The notes under the pieces: model-generated
Seen by the model: only the letters and a program-made list of their open reading frames with translations
Database searches by the model: none
What the model was told of the DNA's origin: nothing
Shown: piece after piece, positions 25,701 through 39,433 of the stretch
Layout of the letters: each line of letters begins with the position of its first letter
Position numbering within the stretch: position 1 is the first letter of the stretch
Assembly (NCBI RefSeq): GCF_016808095.1
Contig: NC_068974.1
Location: 34,778,090 to 34,842,089, forward strand
Source: Vigna angularis
Taxonomy: Eukaryota > Streptophyta > Magnoliopsida > Fabales > Fabaceae
DNA length: 64,000 nucleotides
Direction of reading: 5' to 3'
Made by a program: the position numbers and the translations under genes

Positions 25701-27499
25701 GGTTTACTCCCACTACAAAACCAAGCCCTTTTTTTTTTCTTCGTACTCAAATTACACATATTCATATTAATGTCCAAAAGTGGTGGTTAGGTTAGTGGTC
25801 ACACAAATCAATTTCATTAGTTCTCATAACGTAAAAAAAAATATCCAGTTTAGGCAATATAAATTTCAAATAAAAAAAAAACATATTTTGAGGGTATATA
25901 TTAGAAAAGTTTAACGTTTTCTTTAACTTAAAATTTTAAGACAACAAAATTTAATATTGTGAGAGATATTTGAACATGAATAAAGACAATTGTGTGACAT
26001 TAATGATACATCAATAAAGAAAAATATGTGACTTTAAGTTTTGTATTGAGTAACAATAAAAAAGTTGAGCATTGATAAAAAAAAATCATTAACTTATTAT
26101 TTTAGGATTTTAGATTGGAAGTGATATCAATATTTTGAGAAACAATATTTAAGCTTAATTTAATCTTATAAAACTGATTTATTGTACTGTAATATTGCTT
26201 TATCTCTAATTGATATAAAATCTTCAACACACTTTCATCGTCGAGCTATATAGATCTAGAGTATGATATTAGACATTAATAAATGGTCTAATAAGAATTC
26301 GATAGTAGATGATATCATTATGATAGACTTAAAAAACAACAAATCTTTATAAAACGAATGACACAATAAGTTCAATAAACAATAAATTTAGTTAGCTTAA
26401 ATTTCGGATAATTATAATATCATCTTAAAAATTTAACTTTAAATCTTATTTTACCCTACCCGCTTTTTAAAATAATCTCTTATTAAGTTAAACTTATATT
26501 TTATTGGTATTATATTTTTTTAGTAAATCTTTCTTTAAAAAAAACTCTTCAATATTATATACAACTTTTAACCTACAAAATGAATGTAATATGTTTGTAT
26601 TTTTTTCGATTATGACACTCCAACTCATATTTAAGTCTAACATGATAACTCTACCTTTTTGAATCAAATATTGTCGGACCCCAAATTGATACATAACGAA
26701 ATGCCTTTTTTCTTTAATAGATTTCTTCAGTGCATTCAACCAGAAACTATTATTTTGAATATAACAATCATGCAAATGGGTATATATAATTAAATAAATT
26801 TGACAAGTGAAGCGAAATATCGCAACTAAATTTGAAAACGTTATAAATGAAGTGTTGCATGAAAAAGCAGTCAAAATTGGAAGTGGCTATGGTGATGGAT
26901 GAACACTTATCCTGGCATGCAAGGAATGCAGAAACGAAAAACGATGTGTTGAATGGTCGTAGAAGAGCAACATCAGACTACGTGTGATTGATCCTCATCC
27001 TTTGTTTGGTTTTGAATTAGGGAATTCAACACTGAAAAGTTGGTCTGAATGGCTGTGCTTGCTTAATAAATGAAAAGAGTGAAAAGAGGATGTCGTGAGG
27101 CACAGGGTAGAGAGTTATGCGAAGAAGACCGTGATTAGAAACATTCTCTGGACTTGACCAAATTTTCCATTTGCTTCTTCAACTTTGACTATTCGCACTA
27201 TTCACTTGTGCACCGCATTGCTGTGCGAGGATCATGACGCATAACTTCAACTCATCAATCACTCACAACTCTGCATTAAACACGTCATTTTTCCAACTCC
27301 TCCACACCTTCAAAATAAAATTCATGGATTATTACTCTTTTATTATAAGATTATCCCACATCAATTAAAAACAAAATAATTTTATAATATATAAATGGAT
27401 AAAAAAATTTGAAATTAAACAAAACTTAAATTTATTTCTTAATATATATAAAATATTTGATATAATTTTTTCAAAATTTTAAAATAATAAATGTATAAG

Positions 27500-27556
<57 letters not shown>

Positions 27557-30500
27557 TTGTTGTACTTTTAATTGATGTAAGATTTTTCATATATTTTTTT
27601 CTCATTATGTATATTTCAAACATAGAATTAAATATTATATTAATGATAATTTAATAATATATAACACCATAAATTTAATTAATAACAATTTTGTTAGGAT
27701 AGATTTGAGATAATTTTAATATATTTTAAGAAATAAATTTTAAACTTAATTTAATTATAAAAAAATTATTTGATAAAATAAAATTTATATATTCTACGTG
27801 TATTGTTGAACCTCATCCTTTCTAATAAGTTGTGAGACAGTTAATCATATTTTAATTTCTACCATGTCATGGTGGACATAATTTAGATCTTGTTTATTGC
27901 AGAAAGATAATATGAAAAAAAAAATGGCTTGGAAATGTCATTTTCGTATTAATGAATTGCAGAAGATGTGGATATATATCAGCTTGTTCTGCCATGGCAC
28001 TAATACCATAACATATTTATAATATACTAGTATTTAATATAATAAATGCTTTGGGTTGGATACTTCTGGATTAGAAATAGAGTTTTTAATGGTTAGGAAA
28101 ACAATATATAAATGCCTCAAATATTAAAACACCTAATGAAAAAGGTAAAGTAAAATTATAGAATATTGTTCTAATTGTATTCATTATTGATAGTCATGGC
28201 TTTTTAATCTTTATATTTTTGTCATTATGGTCAAGGTTTTTATTTATTTCATTTAGTTATCATTTTTTTAAATGTACTCAATTGTATTTTAAAGTTTTTA
28301 CTTATCTTCGTAAATGATCAGATAAGAGTTAAATATACAAGTTTGTCAAGGTTAAAGAACAGAGTTCATCGCTATAAATGTACAGAAATCTTGACCACGT
28401 TTAACTAAATTAATTAAGGATCAAAACATTTTGTTCCTTTAGATTATATCTCTCAATTATTTTGTTTCAACAAATATTAGTGGCAGTTTAATAAGCACTA
28501 TTGAAACTAAGGCTAAAGCTGTTTAACAAAAATAAAAATTACAAATCATTAGTAAGATTTTTTTTTAACTTTTTCTATCAATGAATATAGTAATGTATGT
28601 AATATTTTGATTGTTCCTTTACACTTATATTAATATTGTAAATGGAAAGTAAAACCTAGTAAGACAAATTTACATTTTTGAATTGGGTCCATTGATTATT
28701 TATTTCAGATTTAAAATGACTTTCATACACTAACTTTGAAAAAAAAAAATTCAACTATGTAAACTTCTAAAAAATATTGTATTTTCAAAAATTACTTTTA
28801 AACTTTCAATGATAATATATGAAACATTTATAATTGTACTCAAAATATATCTTGAAAAACTTATTTTTTATTTTAGTAAAAGAAAAGAATTAAATCTTAC
28901 GGATCAAGATGTCAGTTTGGCTAAAAGAGACGGGTTGAAACAACATTTTCAACTCAAAAGTTCGAACCAATCCGACCTGTCAAGTCCAGTAGTCTGGTAG
29001 GTCAGTTTCGCAATTCATTTGGATCAACTTGCCAACTCTATATCATTAAAACTCGTCAGTCGATCGAGAGCTTGGCTGATGTCTGGTATAACTCTAAGAT
29101 TTGAAATAGCTCAAATAATAATCCTTTCAACCTGTCATCAACTAGTTTTCATGTAAAAGATAAAAAAGTTTCAGCATGTTTCTATGTATTAGACTTTCAA
29201 TCACATGAAGAAAAAATACGAACTAATCTGTTAGTCCAACAGCGAATCAAGTCAGATTATAAATTTCAACCTATTTTTAATTGGCAAACCAGTATAATCC
29301 AACTCATTTTTTATAAATTAATGTTAAACTAAACTTAAATGATTCAAATTGACCCATTTTATCACTCTTAATTTTTTCTTATAAAACTTTAATTCTAAGA
29401 GTTTGTTTAACATGTCGGACAACACAATAGATACAAATAACAATATTATTGTATCTTAACATGTATACTTTTTTTTTTACATTAATGTGTTGGTGGAGTA
29501 TCATACAAGGTTACTTACATGTTCATAGTTCTTTTGGTCATGTCTACAATTAATGTTATCACTAACGAATCTAGTTTCTGCTTCCAAATTCATAGCGCTA
29601 GAAACACAAGTTTAAGTCCACCCACGATATAAGTGCCAAATTACTAAAAGTTCCCCACTCAAATTGTGATAATCCTTTGAATTTAGTGACTGGTCATTTT
29701 GTGTTTGAATTTCAATTATAAGGTTAAGTTGAACTAAAAATTTAAGAAAAATAAAATTCAATGGAGTTTTTATTTCAATTAGAATTCAAGATAAATTTTG
29801 TTTCTAATTTACTCTAATGAGAAATTGTTACTTATATTATCAGAAGGGCAGCATCAATTTGTTGACACTGAAACTTTAAAATACACCTAGTTGACATAAA
29901 AAAAATTTAATATTATTTAAAGAAAATGTAGGCTCATTTACATTGTGATGATTATCTGGTGGTAAAAAAGGTTTTCTAAAGCGAGTAATTTCTTTTTCTT
30001 GATAAGTGATGGAAAAATTAAAGTTGAACAGAGATTTGACTTAAGACACAAAATTAAATTATAATATATAAATAGAAAAAATATTTCCTTATAAAATATA
30101 TATTGAGTTAAATTTAAATTTCAACTTGAGTTGTTAAATGTTTATATTAGTTAGTTATGAGTCATCTCTTATCTATTCTTTTAAATTATTAAATCGATTA
30201 AAAATAAAATTAATTTTAATTTTAATTTTATTATTTAATATTCTAATTTAATTAACAATTTAAATTGAAACTCTTCTTTCATGATTGGAAAAAAAAGATA
30301 AAACTAAAAAGTTATAATTAGCACTATTTTAAGGCAAAGTTATCTTAGAAAAACTGAACCTTACTTTAAATATTTCATAACTAAAAATTTCAATAATGAA
30401 CTTATTGTTTTAAAAATCAAATTAGTGTTCATTGTAACGTCCGAGATCATATTGGTATCAAGTTTAGGAACCAAAATTGAATGTTTCTCTTTTATTTCAT

Positions 30501-30985
30501 ATTTTTAATAACTACTACACATGTTTTCATGCATCAGTTTTCTCTTAATTTTCATATAATTGTGTTTTATTTAAATTGACATTCGTGATACTCGGTTTCA
30601 ATATGGTCAAATTGTCTTATAAGCGTACATCACACATTGTTGTTGCTAAATCCATACAATACAAAGTTTTCCACTTGACCACAATATTTTTTCTTTAATT
30701 ATTTTTAAGGCAACAATGATATTCTTATTTGAGCATTTTGGAATGGCTAATATGTTGGTGAATAGAAGTTTTGGTATTATTCAACTGTGTTACCATTTTT
30801 TATGAGATACTTCAATCTATCATTTTTTTTGTATATGGTGGACCTGGTCTAATTGTGTTTCAAGAAATGGTCTTGTCCTAACCTAATTTGATCTAAAAGC
30901 ACATAAAGTCTAGCTAAGAATAGCATTTTTCAAAAATTGAACTTTTATAGTATTTGAATGATTTGATCTTGGATTAACACATTAA
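22753..30985. other. Gene-free 8.2 kb intergenic stretch
   Basis: No supported exon. A GC-richer patch at about 26880-27300 lacks an open frame of note. At about 24447 the words TTAGAGATGGTATCAGAG resemble the initiator-tRNA primer-binding site of a retroelement, but no LTR or genes could be read around it. The remainder is AT-rich intergenic DNA. An open frame at 26494-26874 (minus) has no recognisable motif. Confidence 0.4.
27500..27551. repeat. TA dinucleotide microsatellite, ~52 bp
   Basis: Alternating TA tract in AT-rich intergenic DNA. Confidence 0.95.
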
Positions 30986-31435
30986 CACTAGTACAAAAAC
31001 AGCGTATAACGTCATGTGTTCAACGTCCAACCACTGACTAACTAACGTTAAAAATGAGCGGTGACATTTTGTAAATTAATGCAATTATTAAATTTGACTT
31101 TTAAATTCGACGTCAAAAGGTTAGTGAATTCAATAAAAATTTGCGCGGGAGATTGAAAATTCATTCACTTTATCTTAGCGCGCGATACCTTCTTCTCTTC
31201 TCAAACTTTTCTAGAATGAAGTTTGACGAGCATCACATGTAATCTTTCTTTCATTTGATACAAATGCATGTTAGTTAATTACTTTATGTATGATTTTTGT
31301 TTCTTTTAACTGATTATTTTTGTGCTCTTGTCCTTCATAGGCGCATTTTGTTTTCTCTCTCACTGTGACGAAACTTTGTTCCGACGAATCCACCTTTTGA
31401 AGGTTAGTTTTCATTTTCGTTTTCGTTTTGAAGAA

Positions 31436-31555
31436 CTTATTTGTTGAACTTGTTTGTTGTTTTCTTTGTTGAACTTGTTTGTTGTTGTTGTTTAGTTAAA
31501 CTTATTTGTTGTTGTTGTTTGATTGAGCTTGTTTGTTGTTGGTTATTATTGTTTG
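31436..31555. repeat. Imperfect GTTGAACTTGTTTGTTGTTG repeats
   Basis: A roughly 25-35 bp unit related to GAACTTGTTTGTTGTTG is repeated about four times with variation inside the CACTA element. It yields a Leu/Val/Cys-rich open frame that I take to be spurious. Confidence 0.6.
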
Positions 31556-31740
31556 CTGTTGATACTATACTACACGTTCATAGTTCATGCTTTATAAAAT
31601 ATCAAAAACTGAAATTTGTTGTTTTTTTGCTTTTTAGATCTAGTAGAGTTATAAAAAAGGATCACAATTAATTAAAAAAAGCAAAAAAAAAATTGATTAA
31701 TGAGCAATTTCAATAATAGGGTTCATTGATATTTGCTTTT

Positions 31741-31850
31741 GATACCACTCCAAAAAGCCTCTTACTAAGGGATGTATCTTATGTGTATATAAACACATGT
31801 GTATTTCATATTTTATCCGATGTGAGACTTTGTTTGTACCTAACAAAGTT
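31741..31850 (-). repeat. Interspersed repeat, copy 1 (ACATCGGATAAAATA family)
   Basis: In reverse complement this segment reads GGTACAAACAAAGTCTCACA followed by TCGGATAAAATA, TATATACACA and AGAGGCTTTTTGGAGTG. It matches 58490-58600 across roughly 105 bp. Here it lies inside the CACTA element. Confidence 0.65.
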
Positions 31851-31991
31851 AACGTCTACAAGCCCAAAATATTCGACGTTGTACGCGATTTTTGTATTAG
31901 TGTAACCATTATGTAAGTGTACCTATTTGATTAATTCATCATATTGCTGTAACCTAAATTCTTGAAACATTTTCTTATGTCATTTTAAAAA

Positions 31992-32367
31992 GGGTTAAAT
32001 ATATTTTTGTTCCTTAACTTTCAGCGAAAATTAAAATTAGTCTTTTTTCAAAATCTTTGATCCAATTTAGCCTTTTAACTTTAGAAATATGTGGATTTAA
32101 TCTTTTTAACTAAATCTTGTTAAGTTTATTTGACATTTTAAACGCGTTTCATGATATCATTTGAGTTGTTTCACCTTTTGACATATTTTTACTTTAATGT
32201 TAACTAAGAAACATATTTGAAATATCAAATAAATCTACAATAGTTTGATTAAAATGACTAAATCTATATAATTCTAAAGACGTGAGACTAAATTGATTCA
32301 AAATTTCAAAAAAAAAATTAATTTCAACTTTTATTAAAAATTAAAAGATCAAAAATATATTTAACTC
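31992..32367. mobile_element. Foldback MITE (GGGTTAAATATG family), copy 2
   Basis: Same family as 11778-12122, more diverged. The ends are GGGTTAAATATATTTTTG and TATATTTAACTC. The flanks TTTTAAAAA (31983-31991) and TTTTAAAAG (32368-32376) agree at 8 of 9 positions, which fits a 9-bp Mutator-type target duplication. Confidence 0.7.
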
Positions 32368-34109
32368 TTTTAAAAGTAATGTTCATATTCTCTACGAGCA
32401 AAATTGAAATGAAAGACAGTCAATAAAAGTATTTGAACCTATCTATAAACTATTCAATTTTTTTAACACTAATCCAATCCTAATAGTTATTTGGTCTAAC
32501 ATATAGAGTATATAAAGTAATTGACTGGTTTTTTGAGGAAGATTCATGAAGATAATCTTATCTATTTCGAAACCTTAAAGTTATAATTTTATAACATTTA
32601 TGAGTTTTTTTCTTTATATATTTTTCATTTTTTATATATATTATTCAAGTTTTTCATTTTCAACGTTCGACTTAAATTTACATTTGGATTTCGTAACCAT
32701 GATAATCATTTTTCCTAGAATAAATACACAATAGTGCAAATGGATGGACATCCATGAAAGATCAAGAAAAGAAGAAAGCAATACTGAAACAAGTTCACTC
32801 TCTAGTATTCTGCTAAAGTTTAGCCAATATTCAAGGTCCAGACAAAGTTGTTAAGTCTAAAGTTGTCAAAGTTCACCGAAAAATAGAAAATCAAAACCCT
32901 GTTGCAGAATGACGTGTTGTCTTGAGTCACTGCCAGTTAGATTAGGTAGACTAAACAATCAATAATAAATAAATAAGCTATCTAATAGCACAAAGCTCTG
33001 TGTAATTTTTCAATATACAGTGATGATGATGTCTTTGTTTATGAATGTTGACTGGTTTAGTCTTTCCATCTTCAGAAGAGAGTTCTAATTATGCTATGCA
33101 TCGTCCAAAAAACTAAAATTACTGTCATATAATCTATCTTTTATATATTAGAAAGAAATTTCTGGGAATAAACTTTTGGAATACAAAAAGACTACAAGAG
33201 CACATAGAACCAACAAGAACAAAACTCATACATGTAATCCTAACCATCTATCTGAAATGATGACAGATGTTTCCCAAATGCATGCAGGAACAACCCCACT
33301 TGCACACGCTATGTCCAAATTAAATGATGTTCAAAACCATCTTGAGTGGTGAAAGTTCAAAGTATAAAGGATCACTAGTGTCAAAATCTGCATTTGAATT
33401 CACCATGATTGTCTATTTTTCGTGCTTCCTTCAAATTAAAAGACAAAGGTTAAACTTTTTCAAAAACAATTAACACGCCATCTACCAGCAAAACTTCTTT
33501 CAACAAATGGGTGCAAGTTATTTCATATTTAATTGCATTATAGAGCACAGTCAAATTAAATTTATCATGTCAAGCTTATAGGTTAGATTAGGTGCCTTAA
33601 ACTAAACTTAAAGTTTTATTTGATAACGGTTAGAATACAAACAAAAGTTTTACCTCAAATATTTACATAGATTTATATATATAATATATTAAAAGACTTT
33701 TTAAAATGATACTAGAACCAAATCCATAAGAGTGTGGTTTCGAAAGTACAATATCTTACCACGGGAAAGTTTACTGATTTATATTCTTTCAAATCAATCA
33801 TATATTAATCAATTTTGTATATATTTATTTCATCAAATTTAAATCATTCTGATTCTTAACTTAATTTTCTTTAATTTTCTCCATTATTTCATTTTCCAAT
33901 AAAGTCTAAAATATTTTCTCTATCCTTACAAATCCATCCATACTAATTCCAACATTAAAAAATGTGAAGTTACCAAGCAAATATATAATAATTAAATACT
34001 CATTCTTGGAAGATGAAAACCAAATTCATGTTTGAGACAAAACCATTAGAACATCCTAGTTACAAAGGAAAAAAAAGGCTCAAAATCCTAAGACATGTTT
34101 GGCATGGCA
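32368..34109. other. Intergenic DNA and probable 3' region of the tetraspanin gene
   Basis: No coding exon is recognised. The part near 33900-34109 probably includes the 3' untranslated region of the minus-strand tetraspanin gene. The rest is AT-rich non-coding sequence. Confidence 0.4.
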
Positions 34110-37100
34110 CTAAAGATGAAAGGCACTAGGTTGTGACTTTGTCATCCTGGCTTCACCATAGGGTTCATCATTATCCATCCTCTTGTTGTTCCTATATGCT
34201 GCATAAGCAACTATGTAAACAATGACAAGGAGGATCATAACAACAATGTTGATCACTGAGACCTTCCTCCAACTCTTCTTCAGACTTGCCAGCACACCAG
34301 CCTTGCAGGAATTACAGGCATAGCAAAGTTGTTCTTGATCATTGCTCCACCTTGTGCAATCTGCATTGGCTCCCATCAATCCTGATCCTAGGTTCCACAC
34401 AGTCTCATTCTGATACACATAACCACATTCTGCGGGGGGCTTGCAGCAACCAGACTGTAACACACAAAACAGAACATTACTTCATTCTACTGCATGACAT
34501 ATAGGTTTAACAACAAAATATTAAGGTCATTTTGGTTTGAATCAAACAAAAAATTTAAAAATAATTGTTCGGATCTCAAATATGTCAAATGACATTGTTA
34601 TGATTAATTACCATAAATCCGAAATACTTTAAAAAATAAAATAAAATAAAAAATATTTAAATTGTCTTATATTTCCATTCTTAAACAAGATAGAAGTATT
34701 AGGTATGATAAAAACATATATATCAGATTCCTAATCAACGTAAAAGTATTAGGTATGATACAAACAGAAACAATTCAGAATATTTAACATCAATAAGTCG
34801 TCAATAAATTCATATAAAAATCAAAACACTATTTTTAATTAAAACAGTCAATACATTTTTGAGTCATTTGAATTATATATTATTCTTATTTGGTTTTAAA
34901 TAATGTCTCCCTTTCAACGCATCACCATGAACTTATACATACATTTCCAGTCTCTTATCAATTATTTGATTAATTTTGAACTTTTAAGTTGAACAAATTT
35001 CAAAGTAGTATCTTAAAGTGTCTGCATTATTGGTATTTTGGTCAGTTCTTTTATACAGTTCTTGATAATTTTGGCTGACCCAAAAGACTCTCTCATAATT
35101 AGTCGTACTTTTGGTCTGTTAGGTACAAAGAAAAAGGGTAAATGGAATTTAAAAAATGGATAAAAATAAGTGGAAATGAAGTAGAAATTAAGATATTTAA
35201 TTTTAAAAAATACGAAAAATGTGAGATAAGAAAAATAACTAAAAATAAAATGAAAAAGTGCATAGAACTCAAACAAATTTATTTCTCTTCTGGTTTTGTA
35301 TCACTACTCTTCTAATGAAACCATTACTATTCATGACATGCTATCAAATTCTGTATGATTTCCTGACAGACATAAAGACAAACATGATCTAACCCTTTAG
35401 AGACTCAGTAAAAAAAATCTTAAACTGTGAAAAATTTAATTAAATAAAAATAAAAAATCAAAAGTGTATTTTAGTAAAAAAAATATGATAATCTTCCTTT
35501 ATTTAACCAGGACTGCTTTCAACAAACAGAACCTTGAAACTACCACCCCACCTGCTGTCCTGTGCTGAGTTTGTGAAAACAGTTGCATGAATATTTTGTG
35601 TTTTAAAAAAGAAGAGATTTTGTGTTTGTCTTTATCGTTTGTGCCGCGTGGCAGTTATTGTTTAATTACCCTTTTTCTTTCCCCCAGAAAAATCTTATGG
35701 CATGAGCATGCACTAAAAAGTTACTTTCTCTAGAGACATGGATTACAACATGCTGAGAACAAAATTGTCAGTGTGTGTCTCATCTACCAATTGGAGCAAC
35801 ACACGAATCCTAAACACACGAATCATAATTTAGATAAGGAAACCGTCAAGATATTCTAAAAGATCAAAAAATCAGCCAGTACAACATAAGAAATCAACAC
35901 TCTGAAGTCAAAACCTTAATAAATCATAAAACTATGAATAATGGTAGATGATGACACGTAACAGTGTGAGAATAAAATAATCATCAAAGAGTAAATTTTT
36001 ATACTTTTAAAAACAAAAGTAAAAAGTAATAAAAACTAGTATAAAAAAATTTGTTAAAATATTATTATTTTAAATAGACAGTATAAGTAAGAAGTAGCCA
36101 TTATCTACAGATCTTTACCAATAATGTTGAACAACATAGTATCAACTATAGATAGCTATAGTTAAGCAATTTAACATCTAAAACACATTGTACAAATTCC
36201 ATTATTGAATGATAATGTGTATAAAAAGTATGGCCTTGTAGCATCTTCCACAATTTTGTCACCTCAAGATTCTTAATACATGTACTACACATGGAAACAA
36301 CAAAGAACCTAAAAGATAAAATCATCTTCAAAGTTTAAAACGTATCCTAGAACATTTGGGGGAGCTTGTAGAAAGGAGAAAGCGACAGGTAGTTAGGTTA
36401 TATGTATACATCATGCTTGGCCCAGCCAAAAAAAGTATACAGGTGTAAATAAAGCCTAAACAGAAACGCATAAGAAGTCAATAATTCTAACTCATTATGC
36501 AATGCTTAATTATCAAGAAAGAAAAAGGTTAGGAATATGGACAAAAACAATGCTGAAAGAGATAATATCATTAAGCCCCTCACTAGTTAAGAACTGTATT
36601 ATTTCGTGGTAAATGATATAATGATTCAAAATTAAGCAATTATAACAAACTATAATTCTTTGGTACCATGATTATGTTTAATGAATGTCGTTCAGTACCA
36701 TAATCTATTACTTATCAGCAACATGGGCACCCCCAAAAATGGTCCTACCATGACACATCATTGTCTATCTGTCATTACTAACAAACCTGTTCAATAGTCT
36801 GCATAAGAAAAATCCCTTCATGGCATGTTATCTAACATGATCACTCTTTCATATGATGTGTATACACAATTATGTAAAGACCAAAGCCAAATATGTGACC
36901 ATGACCCATTTGGTATCTAGTAGTGATGCCACCCCTTTCCATAACAAAGTACATCAATTATCACAATACACTATAGTTACTGATGCTATATTTTCTTTCC
37001 TGTTTTATAAAAAAAAAATGTTTTATAAACATCTAAAACAATCATTTCTATAGCTAAAGAAAAAAGAGTTTTATAAAACATATGATTAGAAACAGGAAAA

Positions 37101-38265
37101 TAAAGTATATGCATAATAGGTATTTTCATTTTATTTATTTCCATTTGTTTAGGGTTCAATGAATTAGACAGAGAACCATAACTTCCGGAATTGACAAATG
37201 AAAACCCATCACCCCACATGCCGCAGGGTTTCTTGCAGAGAGATTTAAGATCTACTCATTTAATACATGCTCTTCCTTTCCTTCAACTTTGTTTCACCCA
37301 TACTTTCTTTGGAACCACTGAACAAAAACCTTTCCTCAAAAAGAAAATATATTTTTTATAAACTTTAACGTTAATTACTCTATAAATCATTTCTTACAAC
37401 ATCCATAATATAACACATTTTTTTATATTATTTTTAACGTTGATTGTTTTCTTTTAATCAATTACAGAAAAAGTTGAACTGCCAACAACCAATCAAAAAG
37501 TAAATAACTGCAATTCCTGCTCCAACAACCGTTTCAAATCAGTCAACAAACTATAGGGTGCCCTATCTTATGTGTTTCAAAATTCAAAAAACAAATAACA
37601 ATCTCCTATTTCAGAGTTTTTTTCAGTTGAAAAAACGATGGAAGAAATAGTATAAAAAATCAATTCAGAGATTGGTCCAGATTATTGAAGAAACAGAAAC
37701 AGAAAAGAAGAAAAAAGAAAGAAAATGAGTGAAGAGAGATTAATGCATATACCTGAATAGGTGTGAGGTGTCTAACGTAGAACATTTCAGCAGTTTCAGG
37801 AACTCCATTAATGGTTCTCCCCATCTTCGCACACACTCTGGAATCCCTAATGCACGAACCTATCTTCCCCCAGTAGCTATCACTCGCCACGCGCTCCTCC
37901 AACCACCCTGAATAGTCCTCCAAGTTGTACTCCAAATACGCCCGGTTCATCACCCTCCGACCCGACCCTTTGTCCGTCACCACGTACGCGAATATGATGA
38001 AGCCGATCAGCACCGCAATCACCACGAACATCACCACCAGGTACAGCCGCATCAGAAACGTGTTCCGGTAACACGCGCCGGCGAAACCCGCCAGCGACAC
38101 CACCATGATGCTCACTCCGATTATGATCAACGGCCACTGCAGGAACTTCAGACAGTCCGTGTTGTTCGCTCTGCTGCTCAGCCATATCCCACCACCTAGG
38201 ATCGGAACCGACAACAGAAACGTTAGGAAGTTTAGCACACCGATCAGGTGGTTGCTTGTTCTCAT
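34110..38265 (-). CDS. TET3: Tetraspanin, TET3/TET4 type
   Basis: Exons 38265-37753 and 34454-34110, joined across a 3298-bp GT-AG intron in phase 0, encode 285 residues. The protein has four membrane segments (about 7-29, 44-66, 71-96 and 237-258), a small first loop with sequon N34-N-T, and a large second extracellular loop. That loop has the plant signature GCCKPP (173-178), further cysteines at 138, 145, 181, 204, 215, 218 and 221, and a sequon at N187. The tail NDEPYGEARMTK resembles Arabidopsis TET3/TET4 as I remember them. Plant tetraspanins organise plasma-membrane and plasmodesmatal microdomains and exosome-like vesicles; this role is family knowledge. The intron position just before SGCCKP is the family's usual site. 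The gene appears intact. Confidence 0.95.
34455..37752 (-). other. Tetraspanin intron, 3.3 kb
   Basis: The donor GTATATGCATT and acceptor TGTGTTACAG on the minus strand bound this intron, which is long for a plant gene. I saw no nested gene, no transposon ends and no credible alternative exon; sequence is AT-rich. Confidence 0.85.
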
Positions 38266-38368
38266 CTTACAATCTTCTTCTTCTTCTTTCTTACTTTCTT
38301 CTTATCTTCTTCTGTTCCTTTCTTAAGCTCGGAAAATAGAGTTATGACAGTAATGGAAGCTTGAGTTG

Positions 38369-38380
38369 TATTTATAAATG
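38369..38380 (-). promoter_or_regulatory. TATA box of the tetraspanin gene
   Basis: On the minus strand CATTTATAAATA lies about 105 bp upstream of the start codon. The leader that follows contains an AAGAAGAAGAAG tract (about 38270-38315), common in plant 5' untranslated regions. Confidence 0.6.
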
Positions 38381-39433
38381 CAGTCTGTGTTGTAAGCATG
38401 AAATAAAACGAAAGATGTGTTTTTTCTTTTTTTCTTTTCTTTTCGTTAATTATGGAGTCTCATAATATTTTGACAATAACATTTGCGAGCGCGTGAGGGA
38501 AAGAGTACTCGCTGTGGGTGTTCGAAACGTGTGTGTTCAATAATTAAATGACTGAAATAGCCTCGCTTATTTTGAAAGTCCGTGGCTCTTGGTCACTTCT
38601 TTGGGATGTTAAATAAATAAATATATTTATATAAAATCATTTATCTTTTTCAGAAAATGGTCGGTGGAATATACATCCAAACAATGAGTGTAACTCCGTT
38701 TTTCGTGGACGAATCCAAACGACAAAAATAAGAAATAGAAAGAAAGAGTTTAAAAAAAAAATAATAATATTTTCACAACATTCTTTTTAATAATATTTTA
38801 ATAATATCTATATGTGATTTTGTGATTAATCGATATTTATAATTATTATTATTGATTATAAAATAATTTTAAACCAATTACAATTAAATAATATAAAAAT
38901 ATTATTAAAAAAATATTGTGAAATTATCGTTATTCTTTATAAAAATTTGAATTGAATTAGGTTATGTGTTGGCTACCCTTGTTAGGTGTGTCGCGGTTTA
39001 AGATCTTGTCCACTGTAATAAAAACAAAACGATAAATAATTTTAAAAAAATTGTGTCAAAACGAGAAAAGTGGGGAATTAATTAATCATGTGGAAAGAGA
39101 TAATGTTTGAACGGAAAAATGTATTACTGATATAAACGAGATTAATTTATTAATAATATAAGTATAACACAGACGTTTAGTAAAAAAATATCAGTTCGTC
39201 GGAAAGGAACAAAAATTTCTATTATGATTACGTCTTATAAGATTCCCCGTTTCAGTGTAAATGGAGATTGTTGTAGAATTGTTTACCAATAAGCGTAATG
39301 GTTCATTGACCGGGAACGCGTTATACCTCTCGCCAAACAACTCCTTTGTACTCTTCTTTTGTAGTTTATGCGTAAAGCATTATTTCCCGCCACAAATACG
39401 CAGTCTTAAAATAAAATGTGTAATATTTTACAG
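38381..39433. other. Tetraspanin upstream region and intergenic DNA
   Basis: The first few hundred bases upstream of the TATA box are the probable tetraspanin promoter and are slightly GC-richer than the surroundings. Beyond the MITE at 38761-38934 no gene is seen. Confidence 0.4.
38761..38934. mobile_element. Small MITE related to 8702-8866
   Basis: The left end AATAATATTTTCACAACATT and the right end, in reverse complement AATAACGATAATTTCACAAT, form inverted repeats that extend inward. The centre has a TGATTxxxxGATT-like segment. The borders are approximate and no clear duplication was read. It lies about 400 bp upstream of the tetraspanin TATA box. Confidence 0.5.

Larger units (their letters stand above)
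30986..31902. mobile_element. Non-autonomous CACTA (En/Spm) element, 917 bp
   Basis: The left end CACTAGTACAAAAACAGCG and the right end, in reverse complement CACTAATACAAAAATCGCG, are CACTA-type inverted repeats. TAA stands directly outside both ends (30983-30985 and 31903-31905), the 3-bp duplication of this superfamily. AACGTC words recur just inside both ends, as subterminal repeats do. No transposase is present. The interior holds an exon-like GC-richer segment between CTTCATAG (about 31340) and TTTTGAAGGTTAG (about 31404), and a TTG/GTT-rich stretch. It also carries a copy of an interspersed repeat also seen at 58480-58615. Confidence 0.88.

Noticed and set aside
26494..26874. 126-codon minus-strand open frame
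   Set aside because: No ordered domain, no ATG context or splice pattern, and composition is that of AT-rich intergenic DNA.
37880..38185. 101-codon minus-strand frame overlapping the tetraspanin first exon
   Set aside because: It is an alternative reading frame of the GC-rich tetraspanin exon and has no domain of its own.
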